DNA of 64,000 nt, from positions 7,629,501-7,693,500 of the forward strand of contig NC_020126.1 of NCBI RefSeq assembly GCF_000331735.1, in the 5' to 3' direction. Below, in pieces: positions 44,568-52,674 of the stretch. Origin of the DNA: Myxococcus stipitatus DSM 14675 (GTDB lineage Bacteria > Myxococcota > Myxococcia > Myxococcales > Myxococcaceae). The notes under the pieces were generated by a model. That model was not told where the DNA came from. It did no database searches and saw only the letters and a program-made list of their open reading frames with translations. A program made the position numbers and the translations under genes. Position 1 is the stretch's first letter, and every line of letters begins with the position of its first letter.

Positions 44568-45833
44568 ATGGCGCGCCGGACAGCAGAGCGAAAAGAACCC
44601 GCGAAGCCCCCTGTGGAGGCTAGTCCTGTCCTGGAACTGCCCTTCAAGGGCGAGCGACTCTCCATTGCGGGCCTGTTCGCCGGCATTGGCGGGTTGGAGC
44701 GAGGGCTCCGCATGGCGGGTCACCACACCCGGATGCTCTGCGAAATTGACGAGCCAGCCGTGCGCGTTCTCAAGGCGCACTTCCCCGAGGTCCAGCTGGA
44801 GCGGGACGTGCGAGAGGTGAAGGCGCTCCCTTCCATCGACTTGGTCGTCGCAGGATTCCCGTGCCAGGACCTCAGTCAGGCAGGACGGACGGCGGGCATC
44901 ACGGGTGCGCGCTCGGGGCTGGTCGGCGAGGTCTTCAGACTCCTGCGTGATTCGAAGCCACAATGGCTCCTCCTGGAGAACGTGTCCTTCATGCTCTCCA
45001 TCGACGGAGGGAGCGCGATGCGTTTCCTCACCAAGTCGCTGGAGGAACTGGGGTTCCGCTGGGCCTACCGCGTAGTGGACTCCCGTGCCTTCGGGCTTCC
45101 GCAGCGCCGCCAACGGGTTCTCCTGCTGGCATCGAGGACCGAGGATCCGCGCCCGGTTCTACTCGGGGAAGATGCTGGCGAGCCAAAGCAGCGCGAGACG
45201 TCGACGACGGCGTACGGCTTCTACTGGACCGAAGGATTGAAAGGCCTCGGCTGGGCGGTCGACGCAGTCCCTACTCTCAAGGGCGGCTCCGCTCTTGGCA
45301 TCCCCTCATCCCCGGGCATTTGGCTCCCCGACGGCTGCATCGTCACCCCCGACATCCGGGATGCGGAACGGATGCAGGGCTTCCCGGACAACTGGACGGC
45401 GCCCTCGACGGACACCCCCGAGAAGAAGAACGGGCCCCGCTGGAAGCTCGTTGGCAACGCGGTCAGCGTTCCTCTCGCCGAGTGGGTGGGGAAGCGGCTG
45501 CGCGAGCCGGGAACGTACGACCCGAGCGTCGAAATACCGATGAAGGGCCTCAAGTGGCCTCGGGCTGCCTGGGGCGAGAGGAGCAAGATCGTAGGGTGCC
45601 AGCTCTCCGAGTGGCCGGTAGCCATCAAGGGGCCCGGCCTCGGGCGCTTCCTCAAGTACGAGCCAAGCCCCCTCTCCGCCCGCGCCACCGCCGGCTTCCT
45701 GTCACGCGCTCGGAAGAGCAGTCTCCACTTCGAGCCTGGTTTTCTCCAGGCAGTCGAAGCGCACCTCCAGCGTATGCTGGCGGTGGAGGCACTCCCGCGT
45801 GACCCGCAACGTCGCAAGCAAGGAACTGGCTGA
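44568..45833 (+). CDS. dcm: DNA (cytosine-5)-methyltransferase
   Basis: 421 residues from the ATG at 44568, preceded by GAGGACGAGG. Motif I FAGIGG (37-42), motif IV GFPCQDLSQ with catalytic Cys99, motif VI ENV (137-139), motif VIII QRRQRV (179-184), a variable target region (about 190-265), ERMQGFPDNW, and motif X GNAVSVPLAEW (296-306). It adds a methyl to C5 of cytosine in an unknown target. The C-terminal 110 residues extend past the catalytic core. It overlaps the McrB-like gene by 35 bases, so it is the protecting enzyme of the operon. Base use is visibly less GC-biased than in the core genome. Confidence 0.93.
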   Translation: MARRTAERKEPAKPPVEASPVLELPFKGERLSIAGLFAGIGGLERGLRMAGHHTRMLCEIDEPAVRVLKAHFPEVQLERDVREVKALPSIDLVVAGFPCQDLSQAGRTAGITGARSGLVGEVFRLLRDSKPQWLLLENVSFMLSIDGGSAMRFLTKSLEELGFRWAYRVVDSRAFGLPQRRQRVLLLASRTEDPRPVLLGEDAGEPKQRETSTTAYGFYWTEGLKGLGWAVDAVPTLKGGSALGIPSSPGIWLPDGCIVTPDIRDAERMQGFPDNWTAPSTDTPEKKNGPRWKLVGNAVSVPLAEWVGKRLREPGTYDPSVEIPMKGLKWPRAAWGERSKIVGCQLSEWPVAIKGPGLGRFLKYEPSPLSARATAGFLSRARKSSLHFEPGFLQAVEAHLQRMLAVEALPRDPQRRKQGTG

Positions 45834-47205
45834 GCTCAACCGCATCCTCCGCGCCGTTCCGGACCATAGCGCCCGGACGGAGGCCCGGTACGACGAGCTG
45901 AAGGGTTGGTTCTCACAGGTCCTCGGAGTTCCCGAGGACCTGATGAAGGCGACCTTCATTAGCGGTGGGAAGCAGGTCGGTCCTCGACTCACGACGCCGG
46001 GCATCCAGTTAGCGCGCCCGCGACTCGCCATCGGCGTTTTGGGGCGCCTGCACGAACTCGAAGCGTGCTTCAAGCGCGTCCAACTCGAAGTGGGCTCCGG
46101 CCCCGAACACTCCATGGGGGCCCTCGTGTTGGTCGGCGCCCTCGATGAGCAGCAGTGGAGTGTTGTTGGCTTGGTCGAGCCCGAGGGCGGCCCATTAGAG
46201 AAACCGCTGCGTGCCCTTTTCCCCAGCCTGGAAGTCTCTCGGCCTGTCACCGGCGGCCCAGGCCCGGACCGCGAGACAACCGAGTACACAACCGCGACTC
46301 GCCAGGGACTGCCGCTGCCAAGAGTCGGCGAGAATACCTACCCCGGCCTTGCGGACGTGACCTGGCTCGCGGACGAGCTTGGCATCCCGTCGGCTTGGCT
46401 GGATGAGGTGCGCGCCAGCCTGGAGGAGAAGAAGTCGCTCGTCTTCTACGGTCCACCTGGCACCGGCAAGACCTTCATTGCTCGCCGGCTTGCCGAGGCG
46501 CTCCAGCCCCGCCCCAACCTCCGGGCCTTCGTCCAACTCCACCCGAGCTACGGGTACGAAGACCTCTTCGAGGGCTATCGTCCCCAGCCGGGCTCCGGCG
46601 GCATCTCGCTCACCAAGAGGCCGGGGCCGCTCCGAAAGCTCGTCGAGCAGGCAGAGCAGAACCCTGCTGAGCCAGTCGTGCTCGTCCTCGACGAGATGAA
46701 CCGGGGCAACCTGCCGAAGGTCTTCGGGGAGCTGTATTTCCTCCTCGAGTATCGAGGGGAAAGCATCTCGTTGATGTACTCGCCCGACGAATCGTTCAAG
46801 CTGCCCAAGAACCTCCTCGTCCTCGGTGCGATGAACACGGCGGACCGCTCCATTGTCCTCCTCGACCAGGCACTGCGCAGGCGATTCGCCTTCATCTCGC
46901 TCTTCCCTGGAGAGCCGCCCGTCGACCGGATGCTGCGAACCTTCCTCTCGCGCCGCGTGCCGCAGATGGCGTGGGTTGCAGACCTCCTCGACCTAGTGAA
47001 CGAGAAGCTGGACGACCGTAACAGTGCCATCGGCCCGAGCCACTTCATGAGGAGCGACCTTTCCGAGGCCGTCCTTGCCCGTGTCTGGCGTCACAACATC
47101 CTTCCCGCCCTGGAGGACCACTTCTTCTCCAACCGGCGGAGGCTCGACGACTTCGCACTGCCCCGCCTGGTCGAGGAGGCCCGCGAGCGGTCTCGGGAGG
47201 AGTGA
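45799..47205 (+). CDS. McrB-like AAA+ GTPase (restriction subunit)
   Basis: 468 residues. The N-terminal ~190 residues are unassigned and probably recognise DNA. The McrB AAA+ core follows: Walker A GPPGTGKT (218-225), HPSYGYEDLFEGY, Walker B LVLDEMNRGN (295-304), the McrB-specific MNTADR (345-350) and the arginine region ALRRRF (358-363). McrB proteins use GTP to translocate DNA and activate McrC. The GTG at 45799 overlaps the methyltransferase gene by 35 bases; a later start is possible. The stop overlaps mcrC (GTGA). The N terminus differs from the E. coli methylcytosine-binding domain as far as I can see. Confidence 0.9.
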   Translation: MTRNVASKELAELNRILRAVPDHSARTEARYDELKGWFSQVLGVPEDLMKATFISGGKQVGPRLTTPGIQLARPRLAIGVLGRLHELEACFKRVQLEVGSGPEHSMGALVLVGALDEQQWSVVGLVEPEGGPLEKPLRALFPSLEVSRPVTGGPGPDRETTEYTTATRQGLPLPRVGENTYPGLADVTWLADELGIPSAWLDEVRASLEEKKSLVFYGPPGTGKTFIARRLAEALQPRPNLRAFVQLHPSYGYEDLFEGYRPQPGSGGISLTKRPGPLRKLVEQAEQNPAEPVVLVLDEMNRGNLPKVFGELYFLLEYRGESISLMYSPDESFKLPKNLLVLGAMNTADRSIVLLDQALRRRFAFISLFPGEPPVDRMLRTFLSRRVPQMAWVADLLDLVNEKLDDRNSAIGPSHFMRSDLSEAVLARVWRHNILPALEDHFFSNRRRLDDFALPRLVEEARERSREE

Positions 47206-48401
47206 GTGCCGGGATGCGGACCATCCACCTCATGGAGCGCGGGACAACGTCCGACGTGGCGCTCACTGCGGACGAAGTCCGCTTTCTGAGGAGCGCCCGT
47301 GCTGGAGTCAGCATCCTCGCCTCCGGCAAGGCTGGCGTGTACGACCTCAAAGCGAGCCAGGTAATTGGCACGCTTGTCGGGCCTACATTCCGTCTCCTCA
47401 TCCAGCCCAAACTGCCGGTCCGGCGCGTTCTCTACCTCCTCGGGTACATGAGAGGCACCATCCGCCTGGACGAGACCACCATACTCGGGGAGGCCGGAGA
47501 GCTCGCCGAGGTGATGCAGCTCCTTTTCATGAAGGCCTTGGAGCGAGCGCTGCGGGGAGGGCTGGTGCGAGGGTACGTATCGCGGGAGGAGGAGCTGGCG
47601 GCCATGCGCGGCCGACTCGACGTGGGTGGACTGGTACTCCGGCGCTTCGGGGTCGTGCCTCCCCTGCCCTGTACCTATGACGAGCTGACCATCGACACCG
47701 AGCCAAACCGCCGCCTGCTTGCGGCAGCGGTACGCCTGGCGGTATTGCCGGGTGGGAAGATGGCCCTGGCGCAGCGCCTGCGTGAGCTCGTCCGGGGGAT
47801 GGAGGGCATTCGACTCATCCACTACGGGAGGACGCTGTCCGTACTGCCCCCGGACCGACGCTATGCGCACTTCGCGGAGGCGCTGGCGCTCGCCGACATG
47901 GTGCTGCGTAATTCGTCCGTCGAGCTTCGTGAGGGTGACGTCAGCGCCACGGGCCTCCTCGTGGACATGGAGGAACTCTACGAGGGCTTCGTTTTCACCG
48001 CGCTGGGAGAGGTGCTGTCCGAGAGCGGGCGATGGGAGCGCCACCCTCCCGACCTGTACCTTGACGAAGCCCGCCGAGTGAAGCTGGAGCCGGACATCCT
48101 CTGGAGCTCTGCACGCGGGGAGCCGCGACTCGTGCTGGACGCGAAATACAAAAGTTCCGTCCAGGGGATGCATGCCGACCTCTACCAGGCACTTGCCTAC
48201 TGCACTGCGCTCGGACTCCGAACCGGCATCCTCCTCTACGCGGACACCGAGGAGTCCGTCCACCGCATTCCTGCCGCGGGCATCGCGCTCCACGTCGTGC
48301 GCTTCGACCCTGACGGGGAGCCGGACGAATTGAGGAACCGGGCACGTCAACTCGCCGCACGGCTCGAAGAGCTCGTCGCAGCGGGAAGAGCGGCCGCATG
48401 A
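47202..48401 (+). CDS. McrC-like nuclease subunit
   Basis: 399 residues. The N-terminal half matches McrC/5-methylcytosine restriction subunits (VGPTFRLLIQPKL; MRGRLDV). The C-terminal PD-(D/E)xK nuclease core is LEPDILW (295-301, Asp298) and LVLDAKYK (310-317, Asp313, Lys315), followed by the McrC-typical DLYQALAY (327-334). It should cut DNA in complex with the McrB-like GTPase. The GTG at 47202 overlaps the mcrB stop; an ATG at 47214 is an alternative. It overlaps vsr by ATGA. Confidence 0.9.
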   Translation: MSAGMRTIHLMERGTTSDVALTADEVRFLRSARAGVSILASGKAGVYDLKASQVIGTLVGPTFRLLIQPKLPVRRVLYLLGYMRGTIRLDETTILGEAGELAEVMQLLFMKALERALRGGLVRGYVSREEELAAMRGRLDVGGLVLRRFGVVPPLPCTYDELTIDTEPNRRLLAAAVRLAVLPGGKMALAQRLRELVRGMEGIRLIHYGRTLSVLPPDRRYAHFAEALALADMVLRNSSVELREGDVSATGLLVDMEELYEGFVFTALGEVLSESGRWERHPPDLYLDEARRVKLEPDILWSSARGEPRLVLDAKYKSSVQGMHADLYQALAYCTALGLRTGILLYADTEESVHRIPAAGIALHVVRFDPDGEPDELRNRARQLAARLEELVAAGRAAA

Positions 48402-48844
48402 CGATGAAGCGTGTCCGACCAAAAGGGGTACCCGCTCCTTCTTCCCTGGAGACGGAGAAGAGGATGAAACAGCAGAAGACGCGAGACACAAAGCCCGAGC
48501 TCGAATTGCGCTCGGCGCTGCACCGCAGGGGCCTCCGCTTCCGCGTGGGGCACCCAGTCATCGGGACGCGACGGAAGGCGGACGTGGTCTTCGCAGGAGC
48601 GCGTGTGGCCGTCTTCGTGGACGGGTGCTTCTGGCACATGTGCCCCGTTCACGGAACAACGCCAAAGGCGAATGCGGACTTCTGGCAGGCCAAGCTCGCT
48701 GGGAACCAGGAGCGCGACCGACACACCGACGAGAGCCTCCGCGAAGCCGGCTGGCTACCGGTACGTGTGTGGGAACACGAGTCCATGGAGGAAGCGGCAG
48801 AACGAGTCGCCCTCCTCGTCCGGGGCCGGTTGCCAGGCAGTTGA
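48398..48844 (+). CDS. vsr: Very-short-patch mismatch endonuclease Vsr
   Basis: 148 residues. The Vsr nuclease core has RRKADVVF (catalytic Asp62), FVDGCFWHMCPVHG (71-86, His80 and Cys/His zinc ligands), TEFW-like ADFWQAKL and NQERDRHTDESLREAGW, then VRVWEHE. Vsr nicks beside T:G mismatches created by deamination of 5-methylcytosine, protecting sites of the linked C5-methyltransferase from mutation. Its coupling to mcrC by ATGA shows the operon was assembled as a unit. Confidence 0.93.
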   Translation: MTMKRVRPKGVPAPSSLETEKRMKQQKTRDTKPELELRSALHRRGLRFRVGHPVIGTRRKADVVFAGARVAVFVDGCFWHMCPVHGTTPKANADFWQAKLAGNQERDRHTDESLREAGWLPVRVWEHESMEEAAERVALLVRGRLPGS

Positions 48845-48880
48845 GTTCGGCCGGATCCTTTTCTCGGCTACATTCGGTCA

Positions 48881-49708
48881 ATGGCGAAGAAGCTGTCTCC
48901 CTCTGATGCCGCACTGCACGAGTACACCTCGACCGGCGAAGACGAGCGGTTCCTCCTGGAACCGCTGAAACGAGCAGGGCCACGGCCAGTCCTGTCCGCC
49001 CCCCGCGAGGCGAAGAAGAACTACGCGGAGCGCCTCTCCCGAGCCTTGGCGATGATGATGGCCGACCGGTTGCGCCCCAAGTACCGGGGACGACAGCACA
49101 CCATCACGCCTACGGCTGACGAGCAGGAGCACGAGGCTTCTGTGAGTGGCGAGGGTGGCAGCAAGCGTGTGGACGTCGCCGTGTGGCACCGCCGCGATGG
49201 CCTCCTGCTAGACCTCTCCATCAAGACGCTCTCCTTCCAAGACTGGGACGAGAAGAAGAAGCGCGCCGGCCGCTACACGAAGAACATGAGCCGCAACGAC
49301 CACGAACTCCAGGCCGAGGCGTCGCGCATCCATCGTCGCCAGCCATACGCCGTGCTCGCTGGGCTCATGTTCATGCCCATGTCCTCTTGTGATGATGGGG
49401 AGAGGGACAAGTCCTCCTTCGCACACGCAGTGGTGACATTCAGGGAGCGCTCGGGCCGCCTGGGACCGGATGACCTACGGTACGAGCGCTTCGAGCGTTT
49501 CTTCATTGCGCTCTACCAGTATGAAGGCCCCGAAGCGGGACAGGTCCGCTTCTTCGATGTCGCCCGAGCGCCCCCACGCCAGCGGCGACCGACGCACCAA
49601 GAGACACTCTCGCTGGCCCAAGTTGCCGACGCGCTTGTCGAGGACGTAGCGAGCAGGAACAATCCCGAACCCGAGTGGGCTGACGACAAAGATAACAACA
49701 CGAACTAA
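48881..49708 (+). CDS. Putative PD-(D/E)xK restriction endonuclease
   Basis: 275 residues. A probable nuclease core is KRVDVAVW followed by LLLDLSIKT, where the Asp and Lys could be catalytic, then a conserved-looking GRYTKN...R..EL..EA...HRRQPYAVLAGLMFMP region that I associate with type II endonucleases of R-M loci. The C terminus is polar and ends in an Asn/Asp-rich tail. It starts 36 bases after vsr in the same direction and closes the operon. Its role could be a second restriction activity on unmethylated DNA. Identification as nuclease is moderate; specificity is unknown. Confidence 0.65.
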   Translation: MAKKLSPSDAALHEYTSTGEDERFLLEPLKRAGPRPVLSAPREAKKNYAERLSRALAMMMADRLRPKYRGRQHTITPTADEQEHEASVSGEGGSKRVDVAVWHRRDGLLLDLSIKTLSFQDWDEKKKRAGRYTKNMSRNDHELQAEASRIHRRQPYAVLAGLMFMPMSSCDDGERDKSSFAHAVVTFRERSGRLGPDDLRYERFERFFIALYQYEGPEAGQVRFFDVARAPPRQRRPTHQETLSLAQVADALVEDVASRNNPEPEWADDKDNNTN

Positions 49709-49936
49709 CCGCGGGAATCGGTCATCAGCGCCTTCCTCGCCTCTTCAGGAATACGCAGAGCACCGCAGGACCCCGTGGCTGTCCGAGGCGGGGGGAACTC
49801 GGGGGCGGAATCCTAGGGGCTATCCTTGATCTCCGAACAGGACAGAAGGTCGGGGCGGCAGTCAGCAAAGTTCAATTTGAAGAACTCCGCGGCAAGTGGG
49901 GTTGCGGGGCGATGTCATGCCGGCTGAATCCAGGTC
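49709..49936. other. Intergenic stretch after the restriction operon
   Basis: About 230 bases with no supported gene, terminator or tRNA. It may contain the left end of the following IS5-like remnant, but I could not pair terminal repeats. Confidence 0.4.
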
Positions 49937-50459
49937 ATGCGCCGACATGAACGGAGCGATGCCGAGTGGAGCCGCATCGAGCCAGCCTTGAGCTCCAGGA
50001 CTGGCCCTCAATCGAGGAGGGGGGGACCGCGACTTCATCAATGCGGTGGTGTGGCGCGTGAAGACCGGGGCTCAGTGGCGGGACCTCCCGGAGCTATTCG
50101 GCAACTGGGAGACAGTCTACAACCGCTTCCATCGTTGGGCGCGAACCGGGCGCTGGGGACCATTTTCAAGGAGTTCCGACTCGAGGTGGATGAAGTCGGG
50201 TCGCTGGCTGATGCATCGGTTGTCCGAGCGCACCAGGATGCGGCGGGCGGGAAAGAGGGCTCCGAAGCACTGCTCTGGGGCGTTCTCGAGGAGGTTTTTC
50301 AACGAAGGCTCACGCCATCACTGCGACGAGCGGTAAGCCGCGCCACCTCGCGCTGACACCGGGCCAGCAGCACGAATCCACGATGGCCGAGGAGCCTCTC
50401 GTGCATGCCGAGGGCAAAGCCTTCATCGCTGACACGGGCTGTGACGCCGACTGGGCCTC
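49937..50459 (+). pseudogene. Decayed and truncated IS5-family transposase (IS427-like)
   Basis: Fragments in three plus-strand frames join into one transposase: MRRHERSDAEWSRIEPAL, then VVWRVKTGAQWRDLPELFGN, then EVDEVGSLADASVVRAHQDA (first catalytic Asp region), then GGFSTKAHAITATSGKPRHL and AFIADTGCDADW (second Asp region). At least three frameshifts. The part with the catalytic Glu and the C terminus is missing; the sequence stops at the left end of the IS3 element at 50460, which probably inserted into it with loss of the remainder. Confidence 0.8.
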
Positions 50460-50498
50460 CCCGGGTTTTGTGGACACCGGAGATGAGGTGACCGAAGG

Positions 50499-50807
50499 AT
50501 GTCCATGACGATGCCGAGACGCGAGCGCAGGAAGTACACGCCCGAGTTCAAAGCCCGGGCTGTGAAGATGGTGCTGGAAGAGGGCAAGTCCCGGGCGCAG
50601 GTGGCCAAGGACCTGGACCTGACTCGCAGCGCGCTGGAGGCTTGGATGAGGCAGTCGCGAACGGACGCGGGCCAGGGGCCGTCCGGGGCGCTGACGACGG
50701 GTGAGAAGGAGGAACTCGCTCAGTTGCGCCGCGAGGTGCGCCAGCTGCGGATGAAGCGGGAGATACTCAAAAACGCGGCGGCCTTCTTCGCCAAGGAGAG
50801 CACGTGA
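50499..50807 (+). CDS. IS3-family transposase OrfA
   Basis: 102 residues. An HTH of the transposase_8 type (RKYTPEFKARAVKMVLEEGKS, with RSALEAWMRQ) is followed by a leucine-zipper-like coiled coil (EKEELAQLRREVRQLRMKRE) and the AAAFFAKES ending typical of IS3 OrfA. It binds the element ends. It overlaps orfB by ATGA. Intact, but without a working OrfB it cannot transpose. Confidence 0.9.
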   Translation: MSMTMPRRERRKYTPEFKARAVKMVLEEGKSRAQVAKDLDLTRSALEAWMRQSRTDAGQGPSGALTTGEKEELAQLRREVRQLRMKREILKNAAAFFAKEST

Positions 50808-51678
50808 GATTCACGGCCATCCAGGAGGAGAAGGCGAACTACCCGGTGGCAATGCTGTGCCGTGTGCTGGAGGTGTCCCGAGGGGGCTACTACGCCTGGG
50901 AGGGACGTGAAGCGTCGGCACGCCGAAGGCCAATGCGGCGCTGGTGGAGCGAATCCAGCAGGTGCATCAGGACAGCCGCCGCACCTATGGCAGCCCACGC
51001 GTCCAGGCCGAGCTGAAGGCCCAGGGGCTGCCCGTGGGCCGGCACCGCGTGGCCCGGCTCATGCGCGAGGCAGGGCTCGGCGCTCGTTGACGCAGACGGT
51101 TCGTGCACACCACGGACTCCAAGCACAGCCTCCCGGTAGCGCCCAACGTGCTGGCTCGCGACTTCAATCCACCAAGGCCCGACCGGACGTGGGCGACGGA
51201 CATCACGTACGTGCCCACGCGGGAGGGCTGGCTCTACCTGGCAGTAGTGCTGGACCTCTTCAGTCGGCGCGTCATCGGTTGGGCCATGGACCGCTGCATC
51301 GACCGGCACCTGGTGCTTTCGGCTCTCGACATGGCGCTCAAAGGTCGCTGTCCCCCAGCGGGACTGCTGCACCACTCGGATAGGGGCAGCCAATACGCCA
51401 GTGAGGACTACCAGCGAGCGCTGGCCGCCCGCGGCATCCGGTTCAGCATGAGCCGCAAGGGCAACTGCTGGGACAACGCCGTGGTGGAGAGCTTCTTCTC
51501 CACGCTGAAGACAGAGCTGGTGCACGACGCGGACTTCTCGACGCGCGAGGCGGCGAAGGGTGGCTTGTTCGAGTTCATCGAGGTGTTCTACAACCGCAAG
51601 CGGCGGCACTCCTCACTTGGCTACGTCAGTCCCGCCGACTTCGAGAAGACCGCCTCGCAGGTGCCACTGGCTGCTTAA
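50804..51678 (+). pseudogene. IS3-family transposase OrfB, frameshifted and with a nonsense codon
   Basis: The N terminus (EKANYPVAMLCRVLEVSRGGY) shifts frame near 50925 into NAALVERIQQVHQDSRRTYG, then meets TGA at 51088-51090 and continues in the same frame (FVHTTDSKHSLPVAPNVL). The DDE residues are present in the last part: TWATDITY, LHHSDRGSQY and WDNAVVESFFSTLK. A GTG at 51103 could still give a 191-residue catalytic fragment. Confidence 0.88.
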
Positions 51679-51701
51679 CCCACCTGTCCACAGAACCCGG
51701 G

Positions 51702-51951
51702 CAAGCTCAGGGCTCCTTCTGGTCGGGCGCCGCAGCTTCGCCCCTTTGACAAATGATGACCCGAGGTGGCGCAGCAGTGCCGCCCATCGGGCCCTCCGAA
51801 ACTCTCGAGGGCTGACCTGAAGGCGAGGGCCCGGCTGAGGGCATCCTGACGGGGACACCCTTCCCCAGTTTCCGACCCGCCGCCTTGAAGCAAGCGAAGC
51901 AGGAGGCATCAGCCTCCGCCCCTCTCTTGAATCGAAGGGGCGTCGCCCGCC
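51702..51951. other. Intergenic stretch after the IS3 element
   Basis: 250 bases between the IS right end and the TetR stop. Short open frames exist on both strands, but none has convincing family similarity. It is the probable right edge of the island. Confidence 0.4.
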
Positions 51952-52590
51952 TCAGCCCTTGCTCTTCCCCTTGGTCCGCGTCCCCAGTGCGGCGGGCTCA
52001 CGGGGCAAGTGCCTCAACCCCATCCAGCCCAGTGCCGCCACGTGCCTCGCCACGTGCTCCAGCGAGATGGGCCGCCCCTCCGCCGCCCACCACACCCCCA
52101 CCTGCGTCACCATTCCGACGAGCGCGTTCGCGTACACCGGGGCGACCTTGGCGTTGAAGCCCGCTCGGCTGAACTCCGACTGGAAGATGTCCCCCACTCG
52201 CTGCGCCAGGTCGTCGATGACGCGAGTGAGGCCACGCCGGGCGCTCGACGTCGGTGAGTCGCGCGTGAGGACGGCGAACCCCGCGGGCTCCTCCTTCGCA
52301 TAGGAGAGGAAGGCCAGCACCGCGCCCTCGAAGCGCTCGCGCGGACTGCCCTGCGCGATGGCGTCCGACATGCGCTGCACCAGCGAGTCCATCTCCTGCT
52401 CCACGATGGCCGCATAGAGCCCCTCCTTCGCCCCGAAGTGCTCGTAGACGATGGGCTTGGAGACCCCCGCCTGCGCCGCCACCTCTTCGATGGCCGTCGC
52501 CTCGTAGCCTCGGGACGCGAAGAGCTCTCGGCCCACCTCCAGCAATTGGGCGCGCCGCTGCGGCCCCGTCAAACGCTGTTTCTTGGCCAC
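51952..52590 (-). CDS. TetR family regulator of the adjacent desaturase
   Basis: 212 residues from a GTG at 52590 (AGAGG six bases upstream). N-terminal HTH IEEVAAQAGVSKPIVYEHFGAKEGLY, then a helical effector domain. It is divergent from a fatty-acid desaturase gene and separated from it by 84 bases that hold four phased palindromes, so it most likely represses both genes and responds to an acyl-CoA or fatty acid, as DesT/FabR-type regulators do (inference). The C-terminal tail is Lys/Arg/Gly-rich. Confidence 0.9.
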   Translation of the reverse strand: MAKKQRLTGPQRRAQLLEVGRELFASRGYEATAIEEVAAQAGVSKPIVYEHFGAKEGLYAAIVEQEMDSLVQRMSDAIAQGSPRERFEGAVLAFLSYAKEEPAGFAVLTRDSPTSSARRGLTRVIDDLAQRVGDIFQSEFSRAGFNAKVAPVYANALVGMVTQVGVWWAAEGRPISLEHVARHVAALGWMGLRHLPREPAALGTRTKGKSKG

Positions 52591-52598
52591 CTTGACCT

Positions 52599-52652
52599 CT
52601 AGGCTACTCAATCGTAGGTTACCGAATCGTAAGTTACCGGCAAGTAGGCTAC
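52599..52652. promoter_or_regulatory. Four 9-bp palindromes at exact 15-bp spacing
   Basis: CTAGGCTAC (52599), GTAGGTTAC (52614), GTAAGTTAC (52629) and GTAGGCTAC (52644), starts exactly 15 bases apart, variants of the palindrome GTAG-G-CTAC. They fill the gap between the divergent TetR and desaturase genes. A 15-base period is about one and a half helical turns, so neighbouring boxes lie on opposite faces of the helix, suiting paired or cooperative dimers. Confidence 0.75.
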
Positions 52653-52674
52653 CCGCCGGTTTCGGGAGACCTCC

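Larger units (their letters stand above)
50460..51701 (+). mobile_element. IS3-family insertion sequence, decayed
   Basis: About 1.24 kb, bounded by imperfect inverted repeats: CCGGGTTTTGTGGACA at 50461-50476 and its counterpart (one mismatch) at 51685-51700, each extendable by one base. It contains an intact orfA and a broken orfB. I could not identify a target-site duplication. Confidence 0.85.

Noticed and set aside
51613-51909. 98-codon minus-strand frame after the IS3 element
   Set aside because: Partly overlaps the IS end and orfB; no convincing homology or ribosome site.
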